Source: CAYGLV01 sp964351025 (GTDB taxonomy: Bacteria > Actinomycetota > Thermoleophilia > Gaiellales > Gaiellaceae). From it: a stretch of 64,000 nucleotides of DNA. The DNA is taken from the NCBI GenBank assembly GCA_964351025.1, contig CAYGLV010000005.1:11137-75136 (forward strand). The letters run 5' to 3'. Below the pieces are notes generated by a model. The model saw only the letters and a program-made list of their open reading frames with translations. It was not told the DNA's origin and searched no databases. A program made the position numbers and the translations under genes. Shown here piece by piece: positions 24,165 to 33,183 of this stretch. Each line of letters starts with the position of its first letter. Position 1 is the stretch's first letter.

Positions 24165-26869
24165 GCCGCGTGGAGCGTCACGTCGAGCTCGTACTCGACG
24201 GCCAAGCGGTCAGCGCGCCGGAGGGAGAGTTGCTCGTCCACGCCGCCGCCCGCCACGGCGTCTTCATTCCGACCCTCTGCCACGACGACAAGCTCGAGCC
24301 CTACGGCGGCTGCCGTCTGTGCGTCGTCTCCGTCGAAGGCGTCCCGCGCCCCGTCGCGGCTTGCGCGACGCGCGTGCGCGCCGGAATGGTCGTCTCCACG
24401 AACGGGCCGGCCGAGGGCTTCCGCAAGACGCTGACCGAGATGCTCCTGACCGAGCACCTGAACCCGTCGCCCGGTGGCCGCCCGAACGAGCTCGCCGACA
24501 TGGCTGCGGAGTACGGGGCGACCGCGCCCTTCATCCTCCCCGACGCGAAGCGCGAGCCCTACGAGGACAGGAACCAGCTGATGGGCTACGACCCCGATGC
24601 CTGCATCCTCTGCAACCGCTGCGTGCGGTACACGCAGGAGGTGATGCAGTGCTCGGCCCTCTCGCTCGAGGGTCGCGGCGGGCACGCGCGGATCGTCCCG
24701 ACCTGGGGCCGCTCGTGGCTCGACACCGAGTGCGAGCTGTGCGGCGGCTGTCTCTCCGTCTGCCCGACCGGCGCGCTGTACGAGAAGTTCCTCGAGGGCA
24801 CGGAGGTCGAGGAGCGGAAGCTCGAGCAGGTGCGCTCGACCTGCACGTTCTGCGGCGTCGGCTGCCAGGTCGACCTCAACGTCGATCCCACCACGCGGCG
24901 GATCGTCAAGGTCACCTCGAGGGACGAGTACCTGCCGAACGAGGGCAACCTCTGCGTCAAGGGCCGCTTCGCCTTCAACTTCGTCCATCACCCCGACCGC
25001 CTCACCGAGCCGCTCGTGCGCGGCGAGGACGGGAAGCTGCACCCCACCACGTGGGAGCACGCGCTCCAGGTCGCGGCCGACGGCCTGAGAGGGGTGATGA
25101 CCCGCCACGGCCCGCAGGCAGTGGGCGTACTCGCGAGCGCGCGGCTGACGAACGAGGAGAACTACCTGATCCAGAAGCTCTCCCGCGCCGTCATCGGCAC
25201 GAACTCAGTCCACTCCTGCGAAGCGACCTGACACGCTCCCACTCTTTACGGCCTGGTCAGGTCGTTGGGCAGAGGGGCCAGTACCAACTCGATCCCCGAG
25301 ATCGAGAACGCGCGCTTCCTCTTCGTGATCGGCTCGAATACGACCGAGGCGCACCCGGTGCTCGCGCTGCGGATGAAGAAGGCCGTACGCAACGGCGCCA
25401 CGCTCGTCGTCGCCGACCCGCGCAAGATCTGGCTGACGAAGCTGGCGAAGCGCCACCTCCAACTCCGCCCCGGGTCGGACGTGTGGCTGCTGAACGCGAT
25501 GATGCACACGATCCTCGCCGAGGGGCTGCAGGACGAGGTCTACATCCGCAAATACACGGACGACTTCGAGGCGGTGCGCGAGGTCGTGATGCGCTACACC
25601 CCCGAGGAGGCGGAGCAGGTCACGGGCGTCCCCGCCGAGGCGATCCGCGCGACTGCCCGCGAGTACGCGAGCGAACGCCACGCCGCGATCTTCTACACGC
25701 TCGGCATCACCGAGCACGCCTGCGGCGTGGACAACATCTGGTCGCTCTCGAACCTCGTGCTGCTGACCGGGCACCTCGGTTACGAGTCGACGGGCCTGAA
25801 CGCCCTGCGCGGCCAGAACAACGTCCAGGGCCTGAACGACTCCGGCGCGAACCCGTCGTACCTGCCCGGCTACCAGGCGGTGGACGACCCCGAGATCCGG
25901 AGGAAGTTCTCCGAGGCCTGGGGCGCGGAGGTGCCGGAGACCCCCGGCTACCGGCTCGACCAGATGATGTCGGGCCTGCACGACGGGCGGATCAGGGCGC
26001 TGTACCTGATCGGCGAGAACCCGGCGCAGACCGAGCCGAACGCCCACCACGTCATGCAGGGGCTCGAGCAGGTCGAGTTCATCGTCTCGCAGGACATCTT
26101 CCTGAACGAGATGACGGCGGGGCTCGCGCACGTCGTCCTGCCTGCGTCGAGCTTCGCGGAGAAGGACGGCACCTTCACTAACACGGAGCGGCGGATCTCG
26201 CTCGTCCGGCCAGCGGTGCCGTGCCCCGGCAACGCACGCATCGACCGCGACATCGTGATCGCATTGGCGAACGCCCTCGGCGCCGCCTGGGAGTACCCCG
26301 ACGCAGAGGCCGTGTGGAACGAGCTCGCCGACCTCGCGCCCGCGTGGTACGGCGTCCGCTACGACCGTCTCGAGGAGAACGGCATCCAGTGGCCTGCTCC
26401 CGAACTCGGACACCCCGGCACGCCGTTCCTCCACGCCCCGGCGCCGGCCCGCGCGGGCGGGCGCGGCAAGTTCTTTCCCGTCGAGTGGCAGCCGCCGATC
26501 GAGCAGCCCGACTCGGAGTACCCGCTCGTCCTCTCCACCGGGCGAACGCTCTACCACTACAACTCGGCGACCATGACGATGCGCGAGGACGGGATCACCG
26601 ACAAGCAGGAGGACGCCTTCTTCGAGATCTCCGCCGAGGACGCCTCGAATCTGGGCCTGAAGGAGGGTGACCTGGCGCGGCTCGTCTCGCGGCGCGGCGA
26701 CCTGGAGGCCCGCGCGCACATCACGGACCGCGTCTACCCCGGGCTCGTGTGGATGGCGCTCCACTTCGCCGAGGCAAAGGTCAACTGGCTGACGCACGAC
26801 GTCGGTGACCCGTTGATCGGAACGCCGGAATACAAGGTGAGCGCCGTCCGCGTCGAGGCGAGCGCATGA
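24161..26869 (+). CDS. Formate dehydrogenase catalytic subunit, selenoprotein (in-frame TGA = Sec357)
   Basis: 902 residues when the TGA at 25229-25231 is read as selenocysteine (SCEAT-U-HAPTLYGLVRS). That is exactly where FDH-H and relatives carry U/C followed by His as the Mo/W ligand. N-terminal [2Fe-2S] domain (C40, C51, C54, C68), two ferredoxin clusters (CILCNRCVRYTQEVMQC; CELCGGCLSVCP), a [4Fe-4S] CTFCGVGC...CVKG, then bis-MGD binding domains (TNSIPEIENARFLFVIGSNT; TGHLGYESTGLNALRGQNN; C-terminal molydop-binding LSTGRTLYHYNS). The part after TGA has no start signal of its own. Overlaps both neighbours by ATGA. Confidence 0.93.
25238..25269 (+). promoter_or_regulatory. Bacterial SECIS hairpin of the formate dehydrogenase mRNA
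   Basis: Directly after the Sec TGA, 25248-25254 (ACGGCCT) pairs with 25259-25264 plus T25265 (AGGTCGT, one G-T wobble) around the apical loop GGTC at 25255-25258. A lower CCCA/TGGG helix (25238-25241/25266-25269) is separated by a T-rich bulge (25242-25247). The loop starts 24 nt after the TGA. This is the form SelB recognises: a GGUC-type loop, a bulged U and this distance range. Confidence 0.8.
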
Positions 26870-27618
26870 CCGACTCGCTCGACGCGGAGGCGGCCGAACG
26901 TCACCTCGAGGGCCGCTTCGGCAGGCCGTACCTCTACGGGCCGGAGTGCGAGTCCACGCAGGCAGCCCTGCTCGACGGCGACTACCCGGAGGGCGCCGTC
27001 TGCGTGACCGACCACCAGACGGCGGGCCGCGGCCGGCTGGGACGCCGGTGGGTCGAGCCGGCGGGGACCTCCGTGCTCGTCTCGGTCCTGCTCAGCCCTC
27101 CGGCCGGCCGGAGGGCGCAGGAGCTCTCGCTCGTCGCGGGGCTCGCAACGGCGGAAGCGGTCGAGCGCGCGACCGGGCTCTCCGTCCAGGTGAAATGGCC
27201 GAACGACGTGATGCTCAACCGCCGCAAGGTCGCCGGCGTGCTCGCGGAGATGCGCGGCCGCGCCGTCGTCGTCGGGATCGGGATCAACGTCAACCAGACG
27301 CGCGACGAGCTCCCGACCGACGCGAGGACGCCTGCCGGCTCGTTGCGCACGCTCACGGGGGCGACCTACGACCGCGCCGCCCTGCTCGGCTCGCTCCTCT
27401 ACCGGCTCGAGCGGCTCTACGACGGCTGGCGGCAGGGCGGCCTCCCCCACATCTACGCCGAGCTCGGCGCCCGCGACTTCCTGCGCGGGCGGCAGGTGAC
27501 CGTGGACGGCGTCAGCGGCACAGCCATGATGATCGACCGCGAGGGGCGCCTGCTCGTGAATGTCGGCCACGGCGACGTCACGGCGGTCGAGTCGGGCAAC
27601 GTCGAGTACGTTCGCTAG
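26866..27618 (+). CDS. birA: Biotin-[acetyl-CoA-carboxylase] ligase, HTH-less
   Basis: 250 aa. Biotin/AMP-binding motif TDHQTAGRGRLGRRWVEP (GRGRxGR), then VKWPNDVMLNRRKVAGVLAEM and GIGINVNQ. A small C-terminal SH3-like domain is visible (RGRQVTVDGVSGTAMMIDREGRLLV). There is no N-terminal helix-turn-helix, so it is a monofunctional ligase and not a repressor. It overlaps the fdh catalytic gene by 4 bp, a surprising operon partner because FDH does not use biotin. Convergent with mobA (4-bp overlap). Confidence 0.93.
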   Translation: MTDSLDAEAAERHLEGRFGRPYLYGPECESTQAALLDGDYPEGAVCVTDHQTAGRGRLGRRWVEPAGTSVLVSVLLSPPAGRRAQELSLVAGLATAEAVERATGLSVQVKWPNDVMLNRRKVAGVLAEMRGRAVVVGIGINVNQTRDELPTDARTPAGSLRTLTGATYDRAALLGSLLYRLERLYDGWRQGGLPHIYAELGARDFLRGRQVTVDGVSGTAMMIDREGRLLVNVGHGDVTAVESGNVEYVR

Positions 27619-28130
27619 CCGAGGGCGGCGAGCTCGTCGACGGTGTCCACATCGGCGAGCAGCCTCTCGTCGAGCTCGAGCACGCGGTCGTTCACGCCCC
27701 AGAGCGAGAGCCGCCCGGCGGCGACGCGCGCCTCGATCGCCGGCAGCATGTTCTTCGCGTAGGCGCCGGGCAGCGGGCCCGTCTGCGGCACCGCGACCGC
27801 CGCGCCGAGCGCGCGCAGCGCCTCGACGGTCAGGAGCGGGCAGTCCACCGGCAGGAAGACGGCAACCTCGTGGGCGGCGGCCCGCAGCCCGGCCATGACG
27901 CCGAAGACCGGCGCCCGCTCAGGGCTCCCGTCGTCGAGCACGGGGAAGGGCAGCGGCAGCGCGTCGGCCGTCTTCCCGACGGCGAGCACCTCGTCGCAGG
28001 CCTCGTGGAGCACGCGCCACGCCCGCTCGGCGAGCGTCTCGCCGCGAAACCGCGCGAGCGCCTTCGGCGAGCCGAACCGCTCGCTCGCCCCACCGACGAG
28101 CAGGACGCCCGTCAGCCGGTGATCCGCCAC
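27615..28130 (-). CDS. mobA: Molybdenum cofactor guanylyltransferase
   Basis: 171 aa. Nucleotidyltransferase opening GVLLVGGASERFGSPKALARFRGETL (LxGG-x-S-x-R-G-x-x-K), GMAGLRAAAHEVAVFLPVDCPLL with the metal-binding DCP, and DVDTVDEL at the end. Adds GMP to molybdopterin to give the MGD cofactor needed by the formate dehydrogenase encoded opposite. Overlaps the 3' end of fdhD by 19 bp, so it is co-transcribed with it. Confidence 0.9.
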   Translation of the reverse strand: MADHRLTGVLLVGGASERFGSPKALARFRGETLAERAWRVLHEACDEVLAVGKTADALPLPFPVLDDGSPERAPVFGVMAGLRAAAHEVAVFLPVDCPLLTVEALRALGAAVAVPQTGPLPGAYAKNMLPAIEARVAAGRLSLWGVNDRVLELDERLLADVDTVDELAALG

Positions 28131-28903
28131 GGCTCCGTGTAGACGGTCATGCGCCCCTCACGGACGAAGCCGCAGAGCGTGATCCCCCGGTCGGCCGCCA
28201 GCTCGACGGCGAGGCTCGTCGGCGCCCCGACGGCGACGAGCACGGGGCAGCCGGCGACGGCCGCCTTCTGCACGAGCTCGAAGGCGATCCGGCCGCTGAC
28301 GCAGAGCACCGACCCCGCCAGCGGCAGGAGGCCCTCGCGGAAGGCCCAGCCGAGCACCTTGTCCAGCGCGTTGTGCCGTCCGACGTCCTCGCGGACGCAC
28401 AGCGGCTCGGCCGAGGCCGTGAAGAGCCCCGCCGCGTGCAGCCCGCCCGTGGCCGCGAACGCCGCCTGCGCCCCGCGCAGCCGCTCCGGCAGCTCGACGA
28501 CGACAGCTGCGGGCAGCGTCAGACCACTCTCGACGCGGGCCGTCTCCACCGCGACCGACTCGAGGGCGCCCTTGCCGCACACGCCGCACGAGGACGAGGT
28601 GAGAAAGTTCCGTTTCAGCCGAGCCGGGTCGAAGCCAGGCGCGTCCACCTCGACGACGTTCGCCGCAAGGTCGTCCGCCGGTCGCGCACCGGCAGGCCGC
28701 AGGCCTTCCGAGAGACAGAACCCGAGCGCGAGCTCCTCGTCGTGCCCGGGAGTGCGCATGGTCACGGACACCGGCCCGCCGTTGATCCTGATCTCGAGCG
28801 GCTCCTCGACGGCGATCCGGTCGCGCTGCTCTCCGCCCGGCCTGCGGACGACGGCAACCTCGGCGGTGCTGTAGGGCGGTGCGTCGTTGGGTCGGGACGT
28901 CAC
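28112..28903 (-). CDS. fdhD: Formate dehydrogenase accessory sulfurtransferase
   Basis: 263 aa. FdhD transfers sulfur from IscS to the Mo-bisMGD of formate dehydrogenase. Motifs: the essential cysteine pair SSSCGVCGKGAL, VEEPLEIRINGGPVSVTMRTPGHDEELALGFCLSEG, ATGGLHAAGLF, VREDVGRHNALDKVLGWA and SGRIAFELVQKAAVAGCPVL. The GTG at 28903 has TACCGT 9 nt upstream; a longer frame to 28975 lacks homology. With mobA it forms a maturation operon facing the structural genes. Confidence 0.93.
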   Translation of the reverse strand: MTSRPNDAPPYSTAEVAVVRRPGGEQRDRIAVEEPLEIRINGGPVSVTMRTPGHDEELALGFCLSEGLRPAGARPADDLAANVVEVDAPGFDPARLKRNFLTSSSCGVCGKGALESVAVETARVESGLTLPAAVVVELPERLRGAQAAFAATGGLHAAGLFTASAEPLCVREDVGRHNALDKVLGWAFREGLLPLAGSVLCVSGRIAFELVQKAAVAGCPVLVAVGAPTSLAVELAADRGITLCGFVREGRMTVYTEPWRITG

Positions 28904-28912
28904 GGGACTGCA

Positions 28913-28918
28913 ACGGTA
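28913..28918 (-). promoter_or_regulatory. Putative -10 element of fdhD-mobA
   Basis: TACCGT on the minus strand ends 9 nt before the fdhD GTG. Confidence 0.4.
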
Positions 28919-28961
28919 GCGGCCCGTGCGCCGGATGTCGCGCTCCTCGCGGCCGGCGCCG

Positions 28962-29282
28962 CTACGCCAGCGCAAGAACCGTCAGGAGGGCACGCTCGAC
29001 CTCGTCCAGCTCAGTTCGCATGAGCACTCCAGCCGATGCGCCAAGCCGCGAGCGATCGACGGCTCCGAGCTGCTCGACGAGCACGCGCGTGCGCCGGCCG
29101 GCGATCGTCACCTCGGGCCGGAACGATGCCGGCCGCGCCGCGGTCGAGGTCGGCGCGACGATCACGGTCGAGAGTGACAGCAGCTCGTCCGCCTGGACGA
29201 CGACGCCGTAGCGCGCGCCCCGCTGCTCGTGCCCGCGCGCCCCGCGCGGCGCCGGCAACCGGAACACCTCACCGCGCTGCAC
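28962..29282 (-). CDS. MazF/PemK-family toxin (mRNA interferase-like)
   Basis: 106 aa. Type II toxin fold: MQRGEVFRLPAPRGARGHEQRGARYGVVVQADELLSLSTVIVAPTS matches the MazF opening with the catalytic-loop 'RGHEQRG' arginine, and EQLGAVDRSRLG matches the second conserved block with the Thr/Ser region altered. The C-terminal helix is ELDEVERALLTVLAL. It overlaps the antitoxin gene by 14 bp, the normal antitoxin-first order. Which RNA it cuts is not predictable. Confidence 0.88.
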   Translation of the reverse strand: MQRGEVFRLPAPRGARGHEQRGARYGVVVQADELLSLSTVIVAPTSTAARPASFRPEVTIAGRRTRVLVEQLGAVDRSRLGASAGVLMRTELDEVERALLTVLALA

Positions 29283-29508
29283 GTAGGGACTCCATCAGGC
29301 CCGCGACGGCCTGCGCTTCAGCGCGGTCGCACCGGTCGGCGGCGAGCCGCTCGGCCTCCTCGCGAAGCGACGGCCCTCGGCTGCGCTCGGCGGCCGCGAC
29401 GAGCGCCTCGCGGATCGCCTCCGACCGCGTCCGCCCCTGCCGCATCAGAGCCGCGAGCGCCTGCTCGGCCTCATCGTCGAGCCGGACGGAGATCGCGCGT
29501 TCGCTCAC
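29269..29508 (-). CDS. Ribbon-helix-helix antitoxin
   Basis: 79 aa. Residues 1-45 are a MetJ/Arc-type RHH domain (AISVRLDDEAEQALAALMRQGRTRSEAIREALVAA), with strand 'AISVRLD' for DNA contact. The rest is an acidic/helical toxin-binding tail (SLREEAERLAADRCDRAEAQAVAGLMESL). GTG start. The gene lies right behind a 21-bp palindrome that also covers the -10 box, which explains how the pair would repress itself. Confidence 0.87.
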   Translation of the reverse strand: MSERAISVRLDDEAEQALAALMRQGRTRSEAIREALVAAAERSRGPSLREEAERLAADRCDRAEAQAVAGLMESLRAAR

Positions 29509-29514
29509 AGCTCC

Positions 29515-29520
29515 ATTGTA
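29515..29520 (-). promoter_or_regulatory. -10 element of the toxin-antitoxin operon
   Basis: TACAAT on the minus strand ends 6 nt before the antitoxin GTG and overlaps the palindromic operator. Confidence 0.55.
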
Positions 29521-29537
29521 TCACGCAATGTGATACA
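29517..29537. promoter_or_regulatory. Palindromic operator of the MazF/RHH operon
   Basis: Perfect inverted repeat TGTATCAC-GCAAT-GTGATACA, AT-rich in an otherwise GC-rich region. It overlaps the operon's -10 box. RHH antitoxins bind such repeats as tandem dimers, so this is the likely autoregulatory site. Confidence 0.75.
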
Positions 29538-29567
29538 GAACGGTGCCCCGTTCGCTCCGAAAGTGCG

Positions 29568-31394
29568 TTATTCGACCGTGACGGTCTTGGCGAGATTCCG
29601 CGGCTGGTCCACGTTCAAGTCGCGCAGGCGCGCAATCCGGTAGGCCAGAAGCTGCAAGGGCACGACGGCGAGCACTGCCTGGAGGAACGGGTGCGTGCGC
29701 GGGATGTAGATCACGTCGTCGGCGTGGTGCTGGATGTCCTCGTTGCCGTCGGTCGCGATCGCGATCACCTCCGCCCCGCGGGCCCGCGTCTCCTGGATGT
29801 TGGAGACGACCTTCTCGTAGACGTGCGAGTCGATCGCGATGCAGACCACCGGCACCTGGTCGTCGAGCAGGGCGATCGGGCCATGCTTCATCTCGCCGGC
29901 CGAGTACGCCTCGGTGGGGATGTACGCGATCTCCTTGAGCTTGAGCGCGCCCTCGAGACAGACCGGCAGCCCGATGTGGCGGCCGAGATAGAGGAAGAAC
30001 GGCTTGTCGTAGTGCCGCTGCGCGATCTCCTCGATCGGGTGGTTGGCCTCGAGGAACTCGGCGATCTTGTCGGGCAGCGCATCCACCTCCGCGATCAGCT
30101 CCGCGATCTCGTCCGGAGGCAGCGTTCCGCGCACCTGCGCGAGCTTCAGCGCCACGAGGTAGAGGAGTGCGAGCTGGGACGTGAACGTCTTCGACGCGGC
30201 GACGCCCATCTCGAGCCCGGCGCGGGTGTAGATGACCGAATCCACCTCGCGCGTGATCTGCGAGCCCATCATGTTCGTGATCGCGAGCGTGTAAGCGCCC
30301 TTCTCGCGGGCGACGGCCATCGCCGCGAGCGTGTCCCGCGTCTCTCCCGACTGCGAGATGCCGATGCAGAGTGTGCGCGGGCCGACGACCGGGTTGCGGT
30401 AGCGCCACTCGCTCGCGGTCTCGTGCTCGACCGGGATGCGCGCCCACTCCTCGATCACGTAACGCGCGACGACGCCCGCGTGGTAGGCGCTGCCGCAGGC
30501 GAGAATGACGATGCGGTCGAACTCGCGCAGCCGCTCGTCACTCATGCCGAGGCCGTCGAGCACGAGGCGCCCCTTGCGAACCCGGTCGCCGATCGTCTCC
30601 GCGACGGCCTCGGGCTGCTCGTAGATCTCCTTGAGCATGAACGTCTCGAAGCCGCCCTTCTGCGCGCCCTCGTCGTCCCAGTCGAGGACGAGCGGCTCGT
30701 GCGCCACCGGTGTCCCGTCGAGCTGCGTGAAGGTCGCACCCTCCGGGGTGATGGCGACGATCTCGCCGTTCTCGGGGAAGTAGACGGTTCGCGTTTCGCG
30801 CAGGAACGCTGCCGCGTTCGAGGCGAGGAACATCTCGCCCTCGCCGCAGCCGACGACAAGCGGCGTGTGCAGGCGCACGCCGACGAGTAGGTCGGGGTGG
30901 TCGCGGTGGATCACAACGAAGGTGAAATGGCCTTCCATCTCGGCGAACGCCCGGCGCACGGCCTCGACGAGGTCGCCCTCGTAGTGGCGCTCGAGCAAGT
31001 GCGCGACGGTCTCGGCGTCCGTCTCGGAGCTGAACGTGTGCCCGTCGGCGGCCAGGCTCTCCTTCAGCTCGCGGTAGTTCTCGACGATCCCGTTGAGGAC
31101 GATCGCGAGGCCGCCGTCGTCGCAGCCCGTGAGCGGGTGGGCGTTGGCCTCGGTGACACCGCCGTGGGTCGCCCAGCGTGTATGGCCGACGCCGGTGCGC
31201 GACGTCGAGGGATGCGACAGCGCGGCGTCCTTCAGGAACTGGAGGTTGCCGACGGCACGAACGTACTCGACACCGCCGTCCTCGAGCAGCGCGAGGCCCG
31301 CCGAGTCGTAGCCGCGGTACTCGAGGCGCCCGAGGCCGTGCAGCAGCAACGGTTTGCACTCGCGCGGCCCGACGTATCCGATGATTCCACACAT
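29568..31394 (-). CDS. glmS: Glutamine--fructose-6-phosphate aminotransferase (isomerizing)
   Basis: 608 aa, first step of UDP-GlcNAc synthesis. N-terminal class II glutaminase with Cys2 nucleophile (MCGIIGYVG), RLEYRGYDSAG, HTRWATHGGVTEANAHP and LNGIVENYRELK. Then two SIS domains (ILACGSAYHAGVVARYVIEEW; ISQSGETRDTLAAM; and in the second YLGRHIGLPVCLEGALKLKEIAYI). Ends with the family's LRDLNVDQPRNLAKTVTVE. GGAG precedes the ATG. No glmS ribozyme is seen in the 122-bp leader. Downstream of glmM in the same direction. Confidence 0.97.
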   Translation of the reverse strand: MCGIIGYVGPRECKPLLLHGLGRLEYRGYDSAGLALLEDGGVEYVRAVGNLQFLKDAALSHPSTSRTGVGHTRWATHGGVTEANAHPLTGCDDGGLAIVLNGIVENYRELKESLAADGHTFSSETDAETVAHLLERHYEGDLVEAVRRAFAEMEGHFTFVVIHRDHPDLLVGVRLHTPLVVGCGEGEMFLASNAAAFLRETRTVYFPENGEIVAITPEGATFTQLDGTPVAHEPLVLDWDDEGAQKGGFETFMLKEIYEQPEAVAETIGDRVRKGRLVLDGLGMSDERLREFDRIVILACGSAYHAGVVARYVIEEWARIPVEHETASEWRYRNPVVGPRTLCIGISQSGETRDTLAAMAVAREKGAYTLAITNMMGSQITREVDSVIYTRAGLEMGVAASKTFTSQLALLYLVALKLAQVRGTLPPDEIAELIAEVDALPDKIAEFLEANHPIEEIAQRHYDKPFFLYLGRHIGLPVCLEGALKLKEIAYIPTEAYSAGEMKHGPIALLDDQVPVVCIAIDSHVYEKVVSNIQETRARGAEVIAIATDGNEDIQHHADDVIYIPRTHPFLQAVLAVVPLQLLAYRIARLRDLNVDQPRNLAKTVTVE

Positions 31395-31516
31395 TCCCGT
31401 GACGCTCCTTCGCTCCCTGGCCTCTCGCAGTACGCGGCGGGGTCGTGGTTTCCTCGCGAAAGCCTCCCGTAAGGCACGAAAGGCCCGGCTATTGGTGTCC
31501 CGCAGCGGCGCGGAAG

Positions 31517-32779
31517 CTAGCCGAGCACTTGACGCACGAGCGCGGCGATCGTACCACAGAGAGCCTCCGCCTCGGCCTGCGTCTCGGCCTCGGCGAGCAC
31601 CCGGACCACGGGCTCGGTGCCCGACGGCCGCACGAGCACGCGCCCGCGCCCGTCGAGCTCGACGTTCAATCGCGCAGCCTCGTCGAGCACGCTGCGGGGC
31701 AGCTCGCGGCGGGTCACGCGGACGTCGAGCCTCGCCTGCGGATATCGGGGCATCACGGCAGCCGCCTCGGCGAGTGTGCGCCCCCGCACTGCGGCACAGA
31801 GCAGCAGCGCCGAGGCAAGACCGTCGCCGGTGACGTGATCCCGGAGGTAGATGACGTGACCGGACTGCTCACCGCCGAGCAGGCCGCCCTCACGCCGGAG
31901 CGCCTCCAGCACGTAGCGGTCGCCAACGTCTGTGACCACGACCCTGATCCCGCGTTCTTCCATCAACCGGTGGAAGCCGAGGTTCGTCATCACCGTCACG
32001 GCGACGAGGTCGACGCCGAGGTGGAGGGCGAGCACGGCGAGAATCTGATCGCCGTCCACGATCGCCCCGCTCCCGTCCACTGCGAGCATGCGGTCGCCGT
32101 CGCCGTCGAAGGCGAGGCCGAGATCGTGCCCGCCCGCGCACACCGTCTTCTGCAGCAGCGCAAGGTTGGTCGCCCCGCAGCCGAGGTTGATGTTCGTCCC
32201 GTCCGGAGCGGCTCCGATCGCAGTGACCTCCGCGCCGAGTTGCCGGAACGCATCAGGGCCGATCATCGAATAGGCGCCGTGGGCGCAGTCGACGGCGATT
32301 CGCAGGCCGGTGAGATCGGAGCCGAAGCGCTCGACGACGTGCTCGACGTAGCTGTCGGCCGCGACATCGACCCGGTCGATCGCACCGCCGCCGACGGCCG
32401 GAGCATCAAGGAGAGCCTCGATTTCCTCCTCGTCGGCATCGGTCAGCTTCCTGCCCTTGGCGTCGAAGAGCTTGATGCCGTTGTACTCGGGCGGGTTGTG
32501 CGAGGCGGAGACGACGGCGCCCAGATCGAGCGCGAGCAGGGCGACGGCAGGCGTCGGCAGCACGCCGGCGAGCACGGCATTGCCGCCTGCGGCCACGACG
32601 CCACGAGCGAACGCCTCCTCGAGCTCGGGCCCCGAGGCTCGCGTGTCGCGACCCACGAAGACGCGACCTCGCCCCGACCAGAGCGTCGCGGCCTTGCCGA
32701 GCTTCTCGACGAACTCGACGGTCAGGTCCTGGCCGACGATGCCGCGGACACCGTCCGTGCCGAAGTACCGGCGGGCCAT
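31517..32779 (-). CDS. glmM: Phosphoglucosamine mutase
   Basis: Converts glucosamine-6-P to glucosamine-1-P, the step after GlmS. 420 aa, slightly shorter than the usual ~445. Opening RRYFGTDGVRGIVG, phosphoserine loop VVSASHNPPEYNGIKLF (Ser93), metal loop GLAFDGDGDRMLAVD, sugar loop GGEQSGHVI, and phosphate loop VRPSGTEPVVRVLAEA. Start ATG at 32779, 8 bp after the rpsI stop, with a TAAGGA purine stretch. Gene order rplM-rpsI-glmM-glmS is seen in many actinobacteria. Confidence 0.96.
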   Translation of the reverse strand: MARRYFGTDGVRGIVGQDLTVEFVEKLGKAATLWSGRGRVFVGRDTRASGPELEEAFARGVVAAGGNAVLAGVLPTPAVALLALDLGAVVSASHNPPEYNGIKLFDAKGRKLTDADEEEIEALLDAPAVGGGAIDRVDVAADSYVEHVVERFGSDLTGLRIAVDCAHGAYSMIGPDAFRQLGAEVTAIGAAPDGTNINLGCGATNLALLQKTVCAGGHDLGLAFDGDGDRMLAVDGSGAIVDGDQILAVLALHLGVDLVAVTVMTNLGFHRLMEERGIRVVVTDVGDRYVLEALRREGGLLGGEQSGHVIYLRDHVTGDGLASALLLCAAVRGRTLAEAAAVMPRYPQARLDVRVTRRELPRSVLDEAARLNVELDGRGRVLVRPSGTEPVVRVLAEAETQAEAEALCGTIAALVRQVLG

Positions 32780-32787
32780 GGGCGTCC

Positions 32788-33183
32788 TTAGCGTTTCGAG
32801 AACTGCGGAGCCTTGCGGGCCTTGTGCAGCCCGGCCTTCTTGCGCTCGACGATGCGGGCGTCGCGCGTCAGGAAGCCCTCCCGCTTGAGCGGGATGCGCA
32901 GCTCCGGATCGGCCTCGACAAGGGCGCGGGCGATCCCGTGGCGGACGGCGCCGGCCTGGCCGCTCGGGCCGCCGCCGTGGACGCGCACGCGGAGGTCGTA
33001 CTGGCCCTCGGCGTCGGCGACCTTGAGCGGCGCCAGCAGGAGCGCACGGTGCGTCGCGCGTGGGAAGTAGTCCTCGAGCGTGCGCCCGTTGAACCACGTC
33101 GTACCGTCGCCCGGGCGGAGGATCACGCGCGCGACCGAGGTCTTGCGCTTGCCCGTGCCGAGATACTGGACCTTGTCTGCCAT
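32788..33183 (-). CDS. rpsI: 30S ribosomal protein S9
   Basis: 131 aa. S9 signature: QYLGTGKRKTSVARVILRPGDG, the mid-block VHGGGPSGQAGAVRHGIARAL, and the C-terminal tail FLTRDARIVERKKAGLHKARKAPQFSKR that reaches the P-site tRNA. Start ATG overlaps the rplM stop by one base. Confidence 0.97.
   Translation of the reverse strand: MADKVQYLGTGKRKTSVARVILRPGDGTTWFNGRTLEDYFPRATHRALLLAPLKVADAEGQYDLRVRVHGGGPSGQAGAVRHGIARALVEADPELRIPLKREGFLTRDARIVERKKAGLHKARKAPQFSKR

Noticed and set aside
25265..26869. Separate molybdopterin oxidoreductase gene starting after the TGA
   Set aside because: It would lack the iron-sulfur domains and the Mo ligand; no ribosome-binding site; the frame is continuous through TGA with a SECIS hairpin behind it.
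31395..31516. glmS ribozyme in the glmS leader
   Set aside because: No ribozyme core found in the 122-bp gap; such ribozymes are mainly in Bacillota.
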